Assembly: GCA_029268145.1 (NCBI GenBank)
Contig: JAJUHA010000005.1
Coordinates: forward strand, 40,590 to 104,589
Direction of reading: 5' to 3'
DNA length: 64,000 nt
Origin: Sphingomonadaceae bacterium
GTDB taxonomy: Bacteria > Pseudomonadota > Alphaproteobacteria > Sphingomonadales > Sphingomonadaceae
The notes under the pieces were generated by a model. The model was given only the letters and a program-made list of their open reading frames with translations, did no database searches and was not told where the DNA came from. Each line of letters opens with the position of its first letter. Position 1 is the first letter of the stretch. Shown here one piece after another: positions 44,367-56,383 of this stretch. The position numbers were made by a program, and so were the translations under genes.

Positions 44367-45701
44367 ATGGGGAAGCGCTATTTCGGCACCGACGGGATCC
44401 GGGGTCTCGCCAATGGCGACACGCTCACCCCCGAACTGGCGCTCAAGGTGGGGCAGGCGGCGGGCACCCATTTCCTGAACGGCGGCCACCGCCACCGGGT
44501 GCTCATCGGCAAGGACACGCGGCTGTCGGGCTACATGCTCGAGCAGGCGCTGACAGCGGGCTTCACCAGCGTCGGCATGGACGTCGTCCAGGTGGGGCCG
44601 ATGCCGACGCCGGCAGTCGCCATGCTCACGCGCGAGATGCGCGCCGACCTCGGCGTCATGATCTCCGCCAGCCACAACCCGTTCCACGACAATGGCATCA
44701 AGCTGTTCGGACCGGATGGCTACAAGCTCTCCGACGCCGATGAAGCGGCGATCGAGGCGCTGATCGGGGGGGCGATTCCGCTCGCCCGCGACCAGGCCAT
44801 CGGCCGGGCGCGGCGGATCGACGATGCCCGGGGCCGCTACATCCACGCCGTCAAGGCGAGCTTTCCCGAAGGCGCGCGGCTCGACGGGCTCAAGGTGGCG
44901 CTCGATTGCGCCAATGGCGCGGCCTATCGCGTCGCGCCCGAGGCGCTGTGGGAGCTGGGGGCCGAGCTGGTCACGCTCGGAGTCGAGCCGAACGGCCTCA
45001 ACATCAACGAGGGCTGCGGCTCGACCCACCCGGAGAAGCTGGCGGAGAAGGTCAGGGCGAGCGGCGCCGACATCGGGATCGCGCTCGACGGCGACGCCGA
45101 CCGGCTCATCCTGGTCGACGAGGCGGGGCGGATCGTCGACGGGGACCAGATCCTCGCCCTCATCGCCGGCTCGCTTGCAGCGGCCGGGCGCCTCCGGGGC
45201 GGGGCGGTGGTTGCGACCGTCATGTCGAACCTCGGGCTCGAGCGCCACCTCGCCGGCCTCGGCCTTGCGCTGCTGCGCACCCCCGTCGGCGATCGGCATG
45301 TGCTGGCCGAGATGCGCGCGCGCGGCTGCAACCTCGGCGGCGAGCAGTCGGGCCACATGATCCTCGCCGACCATGCGACCACCGGCGACGGCCTGGTGGC
45401 GGCGCTGCAGGTGCTCGCGGTGCTGGTGGCAGACGGCCGGCCGGCGAGCGAGGTGCTGCACCTGTTCGACCCCGTGCCCCAGCTTCTCCGGAACGTGCGC
45501 GCCGACCCGCGCGTGCTCGAGGCCGCGCCGGTCAGGGCCGCCATCGTCGCTGCCGAGCGTGCGCTCCACGGCCACGGGCGGCTGCTCGTGCGGAAGTCGG
45601 GCACCGAGCCGCTCATCCGGGTGATGGCGGAGGCCGACGACGAGGCGCTCGTCACCCGGACGGTCGAGGAGGTCTGCGAGGCCGTCAGGTCCGCGGCCTG
45701 A
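44367..45701 (+). CDS. glmM: Phosphoglucosamine mutase
   Basis: A 444-residue alpha-D-phosphohexomutase converting glucosamine-6-P to glucosamine-1-P for UDP-GlcNAc. The phosphoserine is Ser102 in ISASHNP, the metal loop is DGDADR, the sugar loop is GEQSGH, and the phosphate-binding loop is [17 protein letters not shown] precedes ATG 44367. It is the first gene of glmM-thiD-rnhB, with short gaps. Confidence 0.96.
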   Translation: MGKRYFGTDGIRGLANGDTLTPELALKVGQAAGTHFLNGGHRHRVLIGKDTRLSGYMLEQALTAGFTSVGMDVVQVGPMPTPAVAMLTREMRADLGVMISASHNPFHDNGIKLFGPDGYKLSDADEAAIEALIGGAIPLARDQAIGRARRIDDARGRYIHAVKASFPEGARLDGLKVALDCANGAAYRVAPEALWELGAELVTLGVEPNGLNINEGCGSTHPEKLAEKVRASGADIGIALDGDADRLILVDEAGRIVDGDQILALIAGSLAAAGRLRGGAVVATVMSNLGLERHLAGLGLALLRTPVGDRHVLAEMRARGCNLGGEQSGHMILADHATTGDGLVAALQVLAVLVADGRPASEVLHLFDPVPQLLRNVRADPRVLEAAPVRAAIVAAERALHGHGRLLVRKSGTEPLIRVMAEADDEALVTRTVEEVCEAVRSAA

Positions 45702-45703
45702 CC

Positions 45704-46495
45704 ATGGTGGCGCGGGTGCTGGCGATCGCCGGCTCGGATTCGGGCGGCGGAGCCGGGCTCCAGGCCGACATCAAGACCCTCACCATGCTCGGGACCTACG
45801 CGGCAACCGCAGTCACCGCGATCACCGTCCAGGACACGCGCGCCGTCTCCGCCATTCACCCGGTCCCGCCCGGGATCGTGGCAGCGCAGGTGGCGGCCGT
45901 GCTCGCCGACATCGGGGCAGACGCCATCAAGATCGGGATGCTGGGGGACGCGCCCACCATCCACGCGGTCGCCGACGCGCTCGACGGGTTCGCCGGCCCG
46001 ATCGTGCTCGACCCCGTGATGGTCGCCAAGGGCGGCGCGCCCCTCCTGGCAGCAGAGGCCGTGGCGGCGCTCGCCGAACGGCTGCTGCCGCGCGCTGCCC
46101 TCGTCACGCCGAACGCACCCGAGCTTGCCGCGCTCACGGGAACCGACGTGGCGGACGAGGCCGACCTGCTGCTCGCGGCCCAGGAGCTGCTCGACTCGGG
46201 CGCTGGCGCGGTGCTCGCCAAGGGCGGACATCTCGACGGGCGCGAGGTGGTGGACTGGCTGGTCAGCCGCGACGGGAACCGCCGCTTCGCCGGCCCGAGG
46301 ATCGAGACGCGCCACACCCACGGGACCGGCTGCACGCTCGCGAGTGCCGTCGCGGCCGGGCTGGCGCAGGGACATGCGCTCGATGCCGCGGTCGCCGAGG
46401 CGCGGACGTTCGTGGCCGAGGCGATCGCCCACGCGCCCGGCCTCGGCGCCGGGCACGGGCCGCTGGGGCACAACTGGCGGCTCGTCCGGCCGTGA
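45704..46495 (+). CDS. thiD: Hydroxymethylpyrimidine (phosphate) kinase
   Basis: A 263-residue ribokinase-fold enzyme phosphorylating HMP and HMP-P in thiamine synthesis. Family motifs: [18 protein letters not shown] at the N-terminus, [21 protein letters not shown], and the C-terminal [14 protein letters not shown] with the catalytic Asp/Cys region. It starts 2 bases after glmM; its stop overlaps the rnhB start (GTGA). Confidence 0.95.
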   Translation: MVARVLAIAGSDSGGGAGLQADIKTLTMLGTYAATAVTAITVQDTRAVSAIHPVPPGIVAAQVAAVLADIGADAIKIGMLGDAPTIHAVADALDGFAGPIVLDPVMVAKGGAPLLAAEAVAALAERLLPRAALVTPNAPELAALTGTDVADEADLLLAAQELLDSGAGAVLAKGGHLDGREVVDWLVSRDGNRRFAGPRIETRHTHGTGCTLASAVAAGLAQGHALDAAVAEARTFVAEAIAHAPGLGAGHGPLGHNWRLVRP

Positions 46496-47049
46496 GGGTC
46501 TTCGGCGTGGACGAGGTGGGGCGCGGCCCGCTCGCCGGGCCGGTGGTGGCAGCCGCCGTGCTTCTGCAGGGCGAGGTGCCCGGCCTTGCCGATTCGAAGC
46601 GGCTCTCGCACGCGCAGCGCATCCGGCTCGACGCCCGCGTGCGCGCGGAGGGACGGGTGGCGCTGGGGGAAGCGTCGGTTGCCGAGATCGACCGGCTCAA
46701 CATCCTCGGGGCGACGTTGCTCGCCATGGCGCGCGCCGTCGATGCGCTCGCCGCCAGCTGCGGCCCGCCCGACCTCGTGCTGGTCGATGGCAATCGCGCG
46801 CCGCGGCTTGCCTTCCCGGTTTCGGCCATCGTCGGCGGGGATGGCTGCGAGCCGGCGATCTCGGCGGCCTCGATCGTCGCCAAGGTGGCGCGCGACGCGC
46901 TGATGGTGGCGCAGTGCGCGCGCGATCCGCGCTACGGCTTCGCGCGGCACAAGGGCTATGGCACGGCCGAACATCTGGCGGCGCTGGCCCGCCACGGCCC
47001 CTCGCCGGCCCATCGCCGCAGCTTCGCGCCGGTCGCGCGACTTCTCTGA
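46492..47049 (+). CDS. rnhB: Ribonuclease HII
   Basis: A 185-residue type 2 RNase H that removes ribonucleotides from DNA. The catalytic start [15 protein letters not shown] holds Asp7 and Glu8. DGNRAP and [11 protein letters not shown] carry the remaining acidic sites. GTG 46492 overlaps the thiD stop. The length is slightly short but complete. Confidence 0.94.
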   Translation: MRVFGVDEVGRGPLAGPVVAAAVLLQGEVPGLADSKRLSHAQRIRLDARVRAEGRVALGEASVAEIDRLNILGATLLAMARAVDALAASCGPPDLVLVDGNRAPRLAFPVSAIVGGDGCEPAISAASIVAKVARDALMVAQCARDPRYGFARHKGYGTAEHLAALARHGPSPAHRRSFAPVARLL

Positions 47050-47054
47050 CCCCT

Positions 47055-48291
<1,237 letters not shown>

Positions 48292-48304
48292 GGGGGAGCG
48301 GGCG

Positions 48305-48323
48305 GGGGCGCGGCCCCTTGTCT
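48305..48323 (+). terminator. Short terminator-like hairpin after ccrM
   Basis: GGGGC (48305-48309), loop GCG, GCCCC (48313-48317), followed by TTGTCTT. The stem is only 5 bp, but a partial T-run follows and it separates ccrM from the receptor gene. Confidence 0.4.
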
Positions 48324-48345
48324 TGATACAACATCACATCTATCC
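48323..48345. promoter_or_regulatory. A+T-rich element before the ZnuD-like receptor
   Basis: TTGATACAACATCACATCTATCC is by far the most A+T-rich stretch nearby. Its ends form GATA..TATC, an imperfect inverted repeat. It could hold a promoter or a Zur-type operator, since the gene downstream looks like a zinc receptor. The match to known Zur boxes is weak. Confidence 0.25.
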
Positions 48346-48375
48346 GGGAAGCGTTCACCATTTCCGGAGATCGAC

Positions 48376-50457
48376 ATGCGGACCCTGGCCCTGGCCGCCA
48401 TCGCGAGTGTCGCTGGCCCTGCGATTGCCGAGGATGCGCCGGCGCGCGACACCCACATGGACCCCAACCCCGAGATCGTCGTGACCGCGCCCTACCCGCG
48501 CGAGACCTTCTTCGTCCTGTCGGGCGTGTCGGTCCTCTCCGGCGACGCCCTGGCGCGCGAAACCCGGGCGACCATCGGCGAGATGCTGGCGCGGCTTCCC
48601 GGCGTCTCCTCGACTTTCTTCGGGCCCAATGCGTCGCGCCCGGTGCTGCGCGGGCTCCAGGGCGAGCGGGTCCGGGTCTTGAGCGACGGCATCGGCAGCT
48701 TCGACGTCTCGAACACCAGTGTCGACCATGCAGTCGCGCTCTCGCCCCTTGCCGCCGACCGGATCGAGGTGGTGCGGGGCCCTGAGGTGCTGCTTTACGG
48801 CTCCTCGGCCATCGGCGGGGTGGTCAACAGCTATGACCGGCGGATCCCCCGCGGGGTGCCGGAGGAGCGCGTGCATGTCGATGCCCTGGCCGGCTACGCG
48901 ACCGCGGCGCGCGAAGGCCATGTCGCCGGCAGCATCGATGCCGCGGTCGCGCCCAGCCTCGTCGTCAACGTGACCGGCAGCTTCCTCGAGGCGCGCGACC
49001 AGCGCGTCGGCGGCTTCGTCTTCTCGCGCGCGCTGCGCGAGGAGGCGCTTGCGGACGGCGCCGACCCGGACGAGGTCAACCGGACCGGGCGTCTCGACAA
49101 CACGGCCGCGCGGGGTTTCGACGTCTCGGGCGGGGCCAGCCTGTTCTTCGGCGCGGACAGCTCCGTGGGCGTTGCCGTCACCCGGATCGAGAGCCGCTAT
49201 GGTGTCCCCAACCGGCTCGAGACCGGCCATGACCATGCCCACGGGGAGGAGGGCCACCCCCATGAGGAGGAGGGCCACGCCCACGAGGACATCACCCTCG
49301 ACATGCGCCAGACGCGGGTCGATTTCCGCCTCGATGCCGGCCTCGGCGCCGGCTTCCTCGAGCGGGTGAAGCTCCGCGGCGGCTGGGCGGATTATGTCCA
49401 CGACGAGATCGAGGGGAGCGGCGAGATCGGCACCACCTTCGAATCGACGGGCGGTGAGCTGCGGGTTGAGGCGGTGCAGCGCGAGGCCGGCGGCTGGAAG
49501 GGGGCGAGCGGCCTGCAGCTCCTCACCCGCCGGCTCGATGCCTTCGGCGAGGAAGCCTATATCCCCGAGAACCGCACCTGGCAGGTCGGGCTGTTCACGC
49601 TGCAGGAGTTCGACCTGGGCCTCGTCAAGGCCGAGGCCTCGGGCCGGTTCGAGCGCGCCGAGGTCCGCTCGGACGTGGCGGCGTTCGCTCGCGGGTTCAA
49701 CGCCCTCTCGGCCTCGGTCGGGGCATCGGTGGCGCTTGGCCGGGGGTTCCGCGCCGGCCTTGCCTACACCCATGCCGAGCGGGCGCCTGCGGCCGAAGAG
49801 CTCCTGTCCTTCGGTCCGCACTTCGCCACCCAGGCTTTCGAGATCGGAGACCCGAACCTCGCCGGGGAGCGGTCCGACGGGATCGAGGCGAGCCTGCGGG
49901 GGCGCGGGGACGGCTGGTCAGCCAACTTGGCCGTCTACCACACGCGCTTTGCCAGCTTCATCTTCCTTTCGCCGACGGGCGAGGAGGAGGATGAGCTGCC
50001 GGTCTTCGCCTATGGCCAGGACCGGGCGCGCTTCACCGGCCTCGAGCTCGACGCCGAGGCGCGGATCCTCCGCTCTGGCGCGACCGAAGTGCGCGGCTCC
50101 TTCCTGCTCGACTGGGTCAGGGCGACCCTCGACGATGGCAGCCCCGTGCCGCTCATTCCGCCCCTGCGCCTGCTGGCCGGCCTCGAGGCCGACCACGGGC
50201 CCTTCACCGGCCGGCTGGAGGTGGAGCATGCGACGGCGCAGACCCGGATCGCCGCGTTCGAGCGGCCGACCGAGGCCTGGACGATGGTCCATCTCTCGGT
50301 CGGCTGGAAGCCGCTCGGGCGCGACGGCCGCTCCATCCTGATGGTCCAGGCGAACAACCTGTTCGACGTCGACGCCCGCCGGCATGCGAGCGCCATCAAG
50401 GATTTCGCGCCGCTTCCCGGCCGCGACGTGCGCCTCTCGGCGCGCTTCAGCTTCTGA
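48376..50457 (+). CDS. TonB-dependent receptor, ZnuD-like
   Basis: A 693-residue outer-membrane receptor with a signal peptide (1-18) and a plug domain (ATIGEMLARLPGVSSTFFGPNASRPVLRGLQGERVRVLSDG) with VVRGPEVLLYGSSAIGGVVN. A 22-strand barrel ends in an aromatic residue (ARFSF). An extracellular loop at about residues 285-305 is packed with His and Glu (HDHAHGEEGHPHEEEGHAH), like the zinc-capturing loop of ZnuD. I infer Zn2+ uptake. It faces a CDF exporter, tail to tail. Confidence 0.85.
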   Translation: MRTLALAAIASVAGPAIAEDAPARDTHMDPNPEIVVTAPYPRETFFVLSGVSVLSGDALARETRATIGEMLARLPGVSSTFFGPNASRPVLRGLQGERVRVLSDGIGSFDVSNTSVDHAVALSPLAADRIEVVRGPEVLLYGSSAIGGVVNSYDRRIPRGVPEERVHVDALAGYATAAREGHVAGSIDAAVAPSLVVNVTGSFLEARDQRVGGFVFSRALREEALADGADPDEVNRTGRLDNTAARGFDVSGGASLFFGADSSVGVAVTRIESRYGVPNRLETGHDHAHGEEGHPHEEEGHAHEDITLDMRQTRVDFRLDAGLGAGFLERVKLRGGWADYVHDEIEGSGEIGTTFESTGGELRVEAVQREAGGWKGASGLQLLTRRLDAFGEEAYIPENRTWQVGLFTLQEFDLGLVKAEASGRFERAEVRSDVAAFARGFNALSASVGASVALGRGFRAGLAYTHAERAPAAEELLSFGPHFATQAFEIGDPNLAGERSDGIEASLRGRGDGWSANLAVYHTRFASFIFLSPTGEEEDELPVFAYGQDRARFTGLELDAEARILRSGATEVRGSFLLDWVRATLDDGSPVPLIPPLRLLAGLEADHGPFTGRLEVEHATAQTRIAAFERPTEAWTMVHLSVGWKPLGRDGRSILMVQANNLFDVDARRHASAIKDFAPLPGRDVRLSARFSF
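49228..49290 (+). repeat. His/Glu-rich repeat in the receptor gene
   Basis: Two to three imperfect units of GAGGAGGGCCAC-type sequence encode alternating EEGH and HAH stretches. A metal-binding loop is likely; copy number may vary by slippage. Confidence 0.55.
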
Positions 50458-50472
50458 CCGCGACACGCGTGC

Positions 50473-51411
50473 TCACATCTGCGCCGGGTCGGCCGTGAAG
50501 GTCACGGTCAGCCAGAGGTCGGGCCGTTCCACATCGCATGCCTCGGCGATGGCCTCGGCGACCTGGGTGCGCAGCGCATCCACCTCGCGCATCGGCCGGG
50601 CGAAGTCGGGCGAGGTGAGCACGGCCACCTCGACGAACAGCGCCCGGCCGGACTTCTGCACATAGGTCTCGAAGGCGCCGAAGCCATGCGGCACGAGGGT
50701 GGCGGCGACGGCCTGCCGGACCGCTGCATCGAGCGCGCGCGGCACCACCTCGAAGATCTCGAGAAAGGCCGTGCGGGCCTCCCGGAAGGGCAGGGGGAGG
50801 AGCAGGAGCGAGAGGAGGGCGAGAACGCCGGGATCGACATAGGGCAGAAGCCACGCGGCGCGCGTGCCGCGGATGAGGAGCGCGACGGCGAAGGCGAGGA
50901 GCAGCGCCGAGGTGATGACCGCCGACATGAGCCAGGCCGTGACGTCGAGCCGGACGAGCCCGGAGTCGATCCGCTCGGCTTGCCTGCGCATCCAGACCCA
51001 CATGGAAAGGCAGATGGCCGCGACAAGGGCGGCATAGACGAGGGCAAGGCCGAAATCGGGCAGGTAGCCGCCCTGGAAGATGGCGGTGACGGACGTGACG
51101 AAGGCGTAGCCGGCAAGGGCGATGAGCGTTGTCGCCTTGAGCCCGGTGACCAGCGGCTCCAGATGCCAGAAGCCGAACTGGAAGCGACGGTTGCCCTCGC
51201 GCGGAATGAGGCGGGCGACGACGAGGCTGAGCCAGGTGATGGCGGCGTCGAGGCCGGAGAAGAAGCCGTCGAAGACGATGGCGGTCGAGCCGGCCAGCAG
51301 GCCAAGCCCCACTCCGATCGCTGCGATCCCGAGCGTGGCCAGCACCGAGGTTCTGAGGAGCCGCACCTCGAGCCCGGAGCGCAGCCGCATCACCCGCCCG
51401 ACCGAGACCAT
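50473..51411 (-). CDS. Cation diffusion facilitator (CDF) transporter
   Basis: A 312-residue protein with about six helices. The first metal-site helix reads VFDGFFSGLDAAITWLSL (the DxxxD pattern). The second site lies in RLDVTAWLMSAVITSALLLAF, again with Asp. A cytoplasmic C-terminal domain of about 100 residues follows. CDF proteins export Zn2+, Fe2+, Mn2+ or Co2+ by proton antiport; which one is not clear. It lies convergent to the ZnuD-like receptor, 15 bases apart. Confidence 0.85.
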   Translation of the reverse strand: MVSVGRVMRLRSGLEVRLLRTSVLATLGIAAIGVGLGLLAGSTAIVFDGFFSGLDAAITWLSLVVARLIPREGNRRFQFGFWHLEPLVTGLKATTLIALAGYAFVTSVTAIFQGGYLPDFGLALVYAALVAAICLSMWVWMRRQAERIDSGLVRLDVTAWLMSAVITSALLLAFAVALLIRGTRAAWLLPYVDPGVLALLSLLLLPLPFREARTAFLEIFEVVPRALDAAVRQAVAATLVPHGFGAFETYVQKSGRALFVEVAVLTSPDFARPMREVDALRTQVAEAIAEACDVERPDLWLTVTFTADPAQM

Positions 51412-51446
51412 CGCCCGCTCCCTTGCGCGGGAGACAGGCTAACCGG

Positions 51447-52547
51447 TCAGCCGCCGTGGAGGAAGTGCATCACGTCCCCGTCCTGGACGACATAGGCCTT
51501 GCCTTCGGCGCGGAGCCGGCCGGCCTCGCGCGCCTTCGCGTCCCCGCCGAGGGCCACATAGTCGTCATAAGCGATCACTTCGGCGCGGATGAACCTCGCC
51601 TCGAAGTCGGAATGGATGACGCCGGCGGCCTGCGGTGCGGTGGCGCCCTTGGTCACCGTCCAGGCGCGCGCTTCCTTGGGGCCGGCGGTAAAGAAGGTGA
51701 CGAGGCCGAGAAGGTCGTAGCCGGCGCGGATGACGCGGGCGAGGCCGGTCTCGGCGAGGCCGAGGTCGGCAAGGAAGGCCGCGCGGTCCTCGGGCGGGAG
51801 CGTCACGATCTCGGCCTCGATCGCCGCCGAGACGGTGACGCAGCCGGCGCCCTCGGCCCGCGCCTTTGCCTCGACGCGCGCGGCATGGGCGTTGCCGCTT
51901 GCAGCAGCCCCTTCCTCGACGTTGCAGACATAGAGCACCGGCTTGCCCGTCAGCAGCTGGGCCTGCGCCAGGTGCCGCGCCTCATCGGCGTCGCGGGGAA
52001 CGGCCTGGCGCGCCGGGCGGCCGGCGCGCAGCAGTTCGAGCGCCTCGCCGAGGATCCGGGCCATGGCCTTCGCCTCCTTGTCCCCCGCTTGCGCCTTCTT
52101 CTGCAGCGCAGGCACGCGGCGTTCGAGGCTCTCGAGATCGGCCAGCATCAGCTCGGTCTCGACCGTCTCGGCATCGGCGATGGGGTCGACGCGCCCTTCG
52201 ACATGGGTGATGTCGGCGCTCTCGAAGCAGCGCAGCACATGGACGATCGCGTCCACCTCGCGGATGTTGGCGAGGAACTGGTTGCCGAGACCCTCGCCCT
52301 TCGAGGCGCCGCGCACCAGGCCGGCGATGTCGACGAAGGCCAGCGTCGTCGGCACCACCCGCGCCGAGCCGGCGATCCGCGCGATGGTCTCGAGCCGCGG
52401 ATCGGGCACGGCCACCTGCCCGACATTGGGCTCGATGGTGCAGAAGGGGTAGTTGGCGGCCTCGGCCGCGGCGGTCTCGGTCAGCGCATTGAAGAGCGTG
52501 GACTTGCCGACGTTCGGCAGCCCGACGATCCCGCACCTGAAACCCAT
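51447..52547 (-). CDS. ychF: Ribosome-associated ATPase YchF
   Basis: A 366-residue Obg-family nucleotide hydrolase. G1 is GLPNVGKSTLFNALT, followed by TIEPNVGQVAVPD, G3 DIAGLVRGASKGEGLGNQFLANIREVDAIVHVLRCF, and a C-terminal TGS-like domain with IHSDFEARFIRAEV. YchF/OLA1 prefers ATP and acts on ribosomes. The length is normal. It follows pth by 11 bases. Confidence 0.96.
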   Translation of the reverse strand: MGFRCGIVGLPNVGKSTLFNALTETAAAEAANYPFCTIEPNVGQVAVPDPRLETIARIAGSARVVPTTLAFVDIAGLVRGASKGEGLGNQFLANIREVDAIVHVLRCFESADITHVEGRVDPIADAETVETELMLADLESLERRVPALQKKAQAGDKEAKAMARILGEALELLRAGRPARQAVPRDADEARHLAQAQLLTGKPVLYVCNVEEGAAASGNAHAARVEAKARAEGAGCVTVSAAIEAEIVTLPPEDRAAFLADLGLAETGLARVIRAGYDLLGLVTFFTAGPKEARAWTVTKGATAPQAAGVIHSDFEARFIRAEVIAYDDYVALGGDAKAREAGRLRAEGKAYVVQDGDVMHFLHGG

Positions 52548-52558
52548 GCCCGTCCCCC

Positions 52559-53134
52559 TCAGCCTGCCTGGCCCTGGCGCAGCGCCAGATCGTTCATGAA
52601 GCGCAGCGGCTCGCCGGCGGCAAGGAGCGGCGCGAGCGCGGCGATGTCGGCAAGGAGCGCGGCCAGCGGCCCGGCCTCCGCCTTCGCCCAGTTGCCCAGC
52701 ACGTGCGGCGTCACCCGCTCGCGATCGCCGGGGTGGCCGATGCCGATCCGCACGCGTTCGAACTCGGGCCCGACATGGGCGATGATCGAGCGCAGGCCAT
52801 TGTGCCCGGCCGCTCCGCCGCCGGTCCTCACCTTCACCTTGAAGGGCGGAAGGTCGAGCTCGTCGTGGAAGACGGTGAGCGCCTCCGGCGCGAGCTTCAG
52901 AAAGGCGAGCGCCGCGCCGACGCTGCGGCCGCTCTCGTTCATGAAGGTCATGGGCTTCAGCAGCAGCACGCGCACGCCTTCCAGCCGGCCTTCGCTGGCG
53001 AGGCCCTGGAAGCGCTCCCGCCAGGCCGGAAAGCCGTGCGCGGCATGGATCGCATCGAGCGCCATGAAGCCCACATTGTGGCGGTGGCCCGCGTAGGCCG
53101 GGCCGGGGTTTCCCAGCCCGGCGAACAGCCGCAT
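52559..53134 (-). CDS. pth: Peptidyl-tRNA hydrolase
   Basis: A 191-residue esterase that frees tRNA from drop-off peptidyl-tRNA. LFAGLGNPGPAYAGHRHNVGFMALD carries the catalytic histidine. KPMTFMNESGRSV, FHDELDLPPFKVKVR and GGAAGHNGLRSI are the family blocks. The start ATG overlaps the rplY stop (ATGA), so it is coupled to rplY. Confidence 0.96.
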   Translation of the reverse strand: MRLFAGLGNPGPAYAGHRHNVGFMALDAIHAAHGFPAWRERFQGLASEGRLEGVRVLLLKPMTFMNESGRSVGAALAFLKLAPEALTVFHDELDLPPFKVKVRTGGGAAGHNGLRSIIAHVGPEFERVRIGIGHPGDRERVTPHVLGNWAKAEAGPLAALLADIAALAPLLAAGEPLRFMNDLALRQGQAG

Positions 53135-53745
53135 CAGGAGCCCTGCGCCTCGCCCTCGGCCGCGGCCTCGTCGGACTTGAGGCCCGAAGGCGCCACGATG
53201 GTCGCGATGGTGAAGTCGCGCTCGATGACCGGCTTCGCGCCCTCGGGAAGGGTCACGGCCGAGATGTGGATGGACGCGCCGATGTCGAACCCGGTCACGT
53301 CGACCACCAGCTCCTCGGGAATTCGGTCGGCGGGCACGCGCAGCTCGACCTCGTGTCGCACCACGTTGAGCACGCCGCCGCGCTTGAGGCCGGGCGAGGC
53401 CGCCTCGTTGACGAAGGTGACCGGCACTTCGACCGTGACGAGCGAGTCGGTGCCGATCCGCAGGAAGTCGGCATGGACCGGGCGGTCGGTCACCACATGG
53501 AACTGCACGTCGCGCGGGAGCGTGCGATGGCGGGTGCCATCGACCTCGATCTCGACCACCGAGTTCATGAAATGGCCCGAGGACAGCTGCTTCACCAGCA
53601 GCTTTTCCTCGACATGGATGGCGAGCGGCGGCTCCTTGCCGCCGTAGATGACCGCGGGAACGCGGCCTTGCCGGCGCATCGCGCGGGAGGCTCCCTTGCC
53701 AACCTTCGCGCGTGCTTCCGCCGGCAGCGTCAGCACTTCGGACAT
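53134..53745 (-). CDS. rplY: 50S ribosomal protein L25/Ctc
   Basis: A 203-residue L25 of the long Ctc/TL5 type. The N-terminal 5S-rRNA-binding domain (residues ~5-95; ..[20 protein letters not shown]..) is followed by the TL5 C-terminal beta domain and a short acidic tail. The ATG at 53743-53745 has GGAG just upstream; a longer TTG start at 53757 is less likely. It is the first gene of rplY-pth-ychF, a common alphaproteobacterial order. Confidence 0.94.
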   Translation of the reverse strand: MSEVLTLPAEARAKVGKGASRAMRRQGRVPAVIYGGKEPPLAIHVEEKLLVKQLSSGHFMNSVVEIEVDGTRHRTLPRDVQFHVVTDRPVHADFLRIGTDSLVTVEVPVTFVNEAASPGLKRGGVLNVVRHEVELRVPADRIPEELVVDVTGFDIGASIHISAVTLPEGAKPVIERDFTIATIVAPSGLKSDEAAAEGEAQGS

Positions 53746-53953
53746 GGACTTCTCCAATGCAGTCGGTCCCGGAGCCTCCAGGGGTGCGCCGGGGACGCGG
53801 CGCCATAGGCGAAGGGGTCGGGCGACGCAAGCGCCGGCGGATCGGCCTTGGGCGGAGCCGCTCGCGCGGCGCGTGGCGATGCCGACACAGGCGCAGGCGA
53901 ATGCGAAGAAGTTGCAGGAACGGGCTTGCGCCGCCCACTCCGCGCCGCTAGCC

Positions 53954-53976
53954 GCAACTAAGAGTGATTATCAAGG
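53954..53976. promoter_or_regulatory. Weak Fur-box-like element
   Basis: On the minus strand TTGATAATCACTCTTAG overlaps the start of the second TonB receptor. It resembles the left half of a Fur box (GATAAT), with the right half poorly conserved. An iron operator would suit a FecA-like receptor. Confidence 0.25.
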
Positions 53977-56336
53977 CAATCCCCGCAATGGCGTCTCCCC
54001 TCTCCCTTCTTCCCCTGCTGCTTGCAGGCGCGGCCGTGCCGGCCTTTGCCACGCCTGCTCCCGACCCGGCCGGAGCGGCCACGGCAGCCCCCGCCCCCGC
54101 CGCGGTCGACGCCGGGGCCGAGCCCGCCGCCGGCCTCACGGGGGCCGGCGCCCTCCTTCTCGCCGCCTCCTCGACCCCTGCCGACATCATCGTCATCGGC
54201 GCGCCCGAGCGGCTGTTCGACATCTCCGGCTCGGGTGCCGTGGTGTCGGGCGAGGATCTCTCCCGCTCGCGGGTGTTCACCGTCAACGAGGCGCTGCGCC
54301 AGGTGGCAGGCGTCTTCCCGCGCGACGAGGAGGGTGTGGGGGCGAGGCCCAATATCGGCATCCGCGGCCTCAACCCCACCCGCTCGACCAAGGTGCTGCT
54401 GCTGGAAGACGGCATTCCGCTCGCCTTCGCGCCCTATGGCGACAATGCCACCTACTATCACCCGCCCATCGAGCGGTTCGAGCGCATCGAGGTGCTGAAG
54501 GGCGCCGCGCAGGTGCGGTTCGGGCCGCAGACCATCGGTGGCGTCATCAATTACATCACGCCCGCGCTTCCCGACGCGCCGACCGCCGAAGTCCTCGGCC
54601 AGGGCGGCAACCTCGGCACCTGGATGGTCGACGGCCGCGTCGGCGGCCCGCTGGCCGGCGGGCGCGTTCTGCTCCACGCCAACCACAAGGAAAGCGCGGG
54701 CAGCCGCGACAACCAGAAGCTCCGCTTCACCGACATCTTCCTGAAGGGCGCCTGGGACCTCGGCGAGCGGCAGTCGTTGACGGTCAAGCTCTCCCGCTTC
54801 GAGGAAGGAAGCCGGGTGACCTATTCGGGCCTGACCCGCGCCGAGTTTGCTGCCGACCCCCGCGCCAATCCCTTCGTCAACGACCGGTTCGACACGGTGC
54901 GCTGGGGTGCGAGCCTTGCCCACCGGCTCGACGCCGCCGAGGGCGTGACGCTGCGCACCACCGCCTACTACTTCCACTTCGCGCGCGACTGGTGGCGGCA
55001 ATCCTCCAACTCGGGCCAGCGGCCGAACGATTCGAGCGATCCGGCCTGCGGCGGAATGGCGAACCTTCTGACCGCCTGCGGCAACGAGGGGCGGCTGCGC
55101 AGCTACGACAGCTGGGGGATCGAGAGCCGCCTCAGCCTCGACCATCAGGAGGCACTGGGCGGCCGGATCGGCGGCGAGACCGAGATCGGCCTCAGGTGGC
55201 ACAGCGAGGACCAGGCCCGGCGGCAGTGGAACGGCGACACGCCCACCGCGCGCACGCCCGGCACCGGCGTCAACGCCGGCGTGCGCGAGAACAACCGGCG
55301 CGAGGCCCGGGCGTTCTCCGCCTTCGTCCAGTCGACGCTCGACTTCGGGCGGCTCGCCCTCATTCCGGGCGTGCGCGGCGAGTTCATCGACTATGCCCGC
55401 ATCAACCTCCCCGTCGACGTGATCGCCGGTGGCCGGCCGACGGGAGCGACCACGGTCCTCACCACCGGCACGACCAGCCTCTCCGAGATCGTCCCCGGCT
55501 TCGGCCTGACCTTCGACCTCGCCGAGCGGCTCGTCCTCTACGGCGGCATCCACCGCGGCTTCGCGCCCCCCAGGGTGGAGGACATCCTGACGGTGGCCGG
55601 TGGCACGGTCGATCTCGACGCCGAGCTCAGCTGGAACGGCGAGATCGGGATCCGGGGCCGGGTCGCGCCCGGCCTCGACCTCGATGCCACCCTCTTCACC
55701 ATGGACTTCGAGAACCAGATCGTCCCGGCGTCGGTTGCCGGCGGCGTCGGCGCGACGCTCACTTCGGCGGGCGAGACGGTCCACCGGGGCGCCGAGCTCG
55801 CCCTGCGCTGGTCGAGCCTCGAGGCCGGCGTCACGCGCGAAACGGATGTCTTCGCCCGCACCGCGGTCACCTGGGTCGGGACTGCGCGCTACGCCTCGAC
55901 CCGGATCGCGACACCCCCCTGCTTCGACGGAGCGACGACCGGAACGCCGGTTTCGACCGGCAGCGGCGCCATCCCCTGCGGCGTGCCGGTCGACGTCAAC
56001 GGCAACCGGCTGCCCTACAGCCCCGAATGGCTGGCGAACGGCGCGGTCGGCGTGGCGCACCGGGGTATCACCTTCCAGGTCGAGGTGATCGGCCAGAGCG
56101 CCATGTTCGCCGACGACGTGAACCTCATCCCCGTGACGCCCGATGGCCAGCGCGGCCGGATCCCGGGATGGGCGGAGGTCAATCTCGCCCTCTCCTACGG
56201 CCCGCCCGGCGGGAACTGGGAACTGTTCACGACCGTCAAGAATGTCGCCGACCGGCTGGTCATCGTCGACCGGTCGCGCGGGATCCTGCCGGGCATGCCC
56301 CGCCTCGTCCAGGCTGGCGCGCGGCTGAAGTTCTGA
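53964..56336 (+). CDS. TonB-dependent receptor, FecA-like
   Basis: A 790-residue outer-membrane receptor. The signal peptide ([22 protein letters not shown]..) is followed by an Ala/Pro linker and a plug (..[63 protein letters not shown]), typical of the FecA / ferric-dicitrate group, then [25 protein letters not shown] and a barrel ending in Phe (ARLKF). The ligand is probably a ferric complex. GTG 53964 gives a basic N-region; ATG 53988 in the same frame is an alternative. Confidence 0.87.
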   Translation: MIIKAIPAMASPLSLLPLLLAGAAVPAFATPAPDPAGAATAAPAPAAVDAGAEPAAGLTGAGALLLAASSTPADIIVIGAPERLFDISGSGAVVSGEDLSRSRVFTVNEALRQVAGVFPRDEEGVGARPNIGIRGLNPTRSTKVLLLEDGIPLAFAPYGDNATYYHPPIERFERIEVLKGAAQVRFGPQTIGGVINYITPALPDAPTAEVLGQGGNLGTWMVDGRVGGPLAGGRVLLHANHKESAGSRDNQKLRFTDIFLKGAWDLGERQSLTVKLSRFEEGSRVTYSGLTRAEFAADPRANPFVNDRFDTVRWGASLAHRLDAAEGVTLRTTAYYFHFARDWWRQSSNSGQRPNDSSDPACGGMANLLTACGNEGRLRSYDSWGIESRLSLDHQEALGGRIGGETEIGLRWHSEDQARRQWNGDTPTARTPGTGVNAGVRENNRREARAFSAFVQSTLDFGRLALIPGVRGEFIDYARINLPVDVIAGGRPTGATTVLTTGTTSLSEIVPGFGLTFDLAERLVLYGGIHRGFAPPRVEDILTVAGGTVDLDAELSWNGEIGIRGRVAPGLDLDATLFTMDFENQIVPASVAGGVGATLTSAGETVHRGAELALRWSSLEAGVTRETDVFARTAVTWVGTARYASTRIATPPCFDGATTGTPVSTGSGAIPCGVPVDVNGNRLPYSPEWLANGAVGVAHRGITFQVEVIGQSAMFADDVNLIPVTPDGQRGRIPGWAEVNLALSYGPPGGNWELFTTVKNVADRLVIVDRSRGILPGMPRLVQAGARLKF

Positions 56337-56383
56337 GCCGCCGGCCGCGGGGCAGGGCGGCAACAGGGGCGGCGCCGCCGGCC

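Noticed and set aside
56337..56383. GC-rich stretch between FecA-like receptor and GumN gene as a terminator
   Set aside because: Repeats of GCCGCC type are mostly direct rather than inverted; no stable unique stem with T-run.
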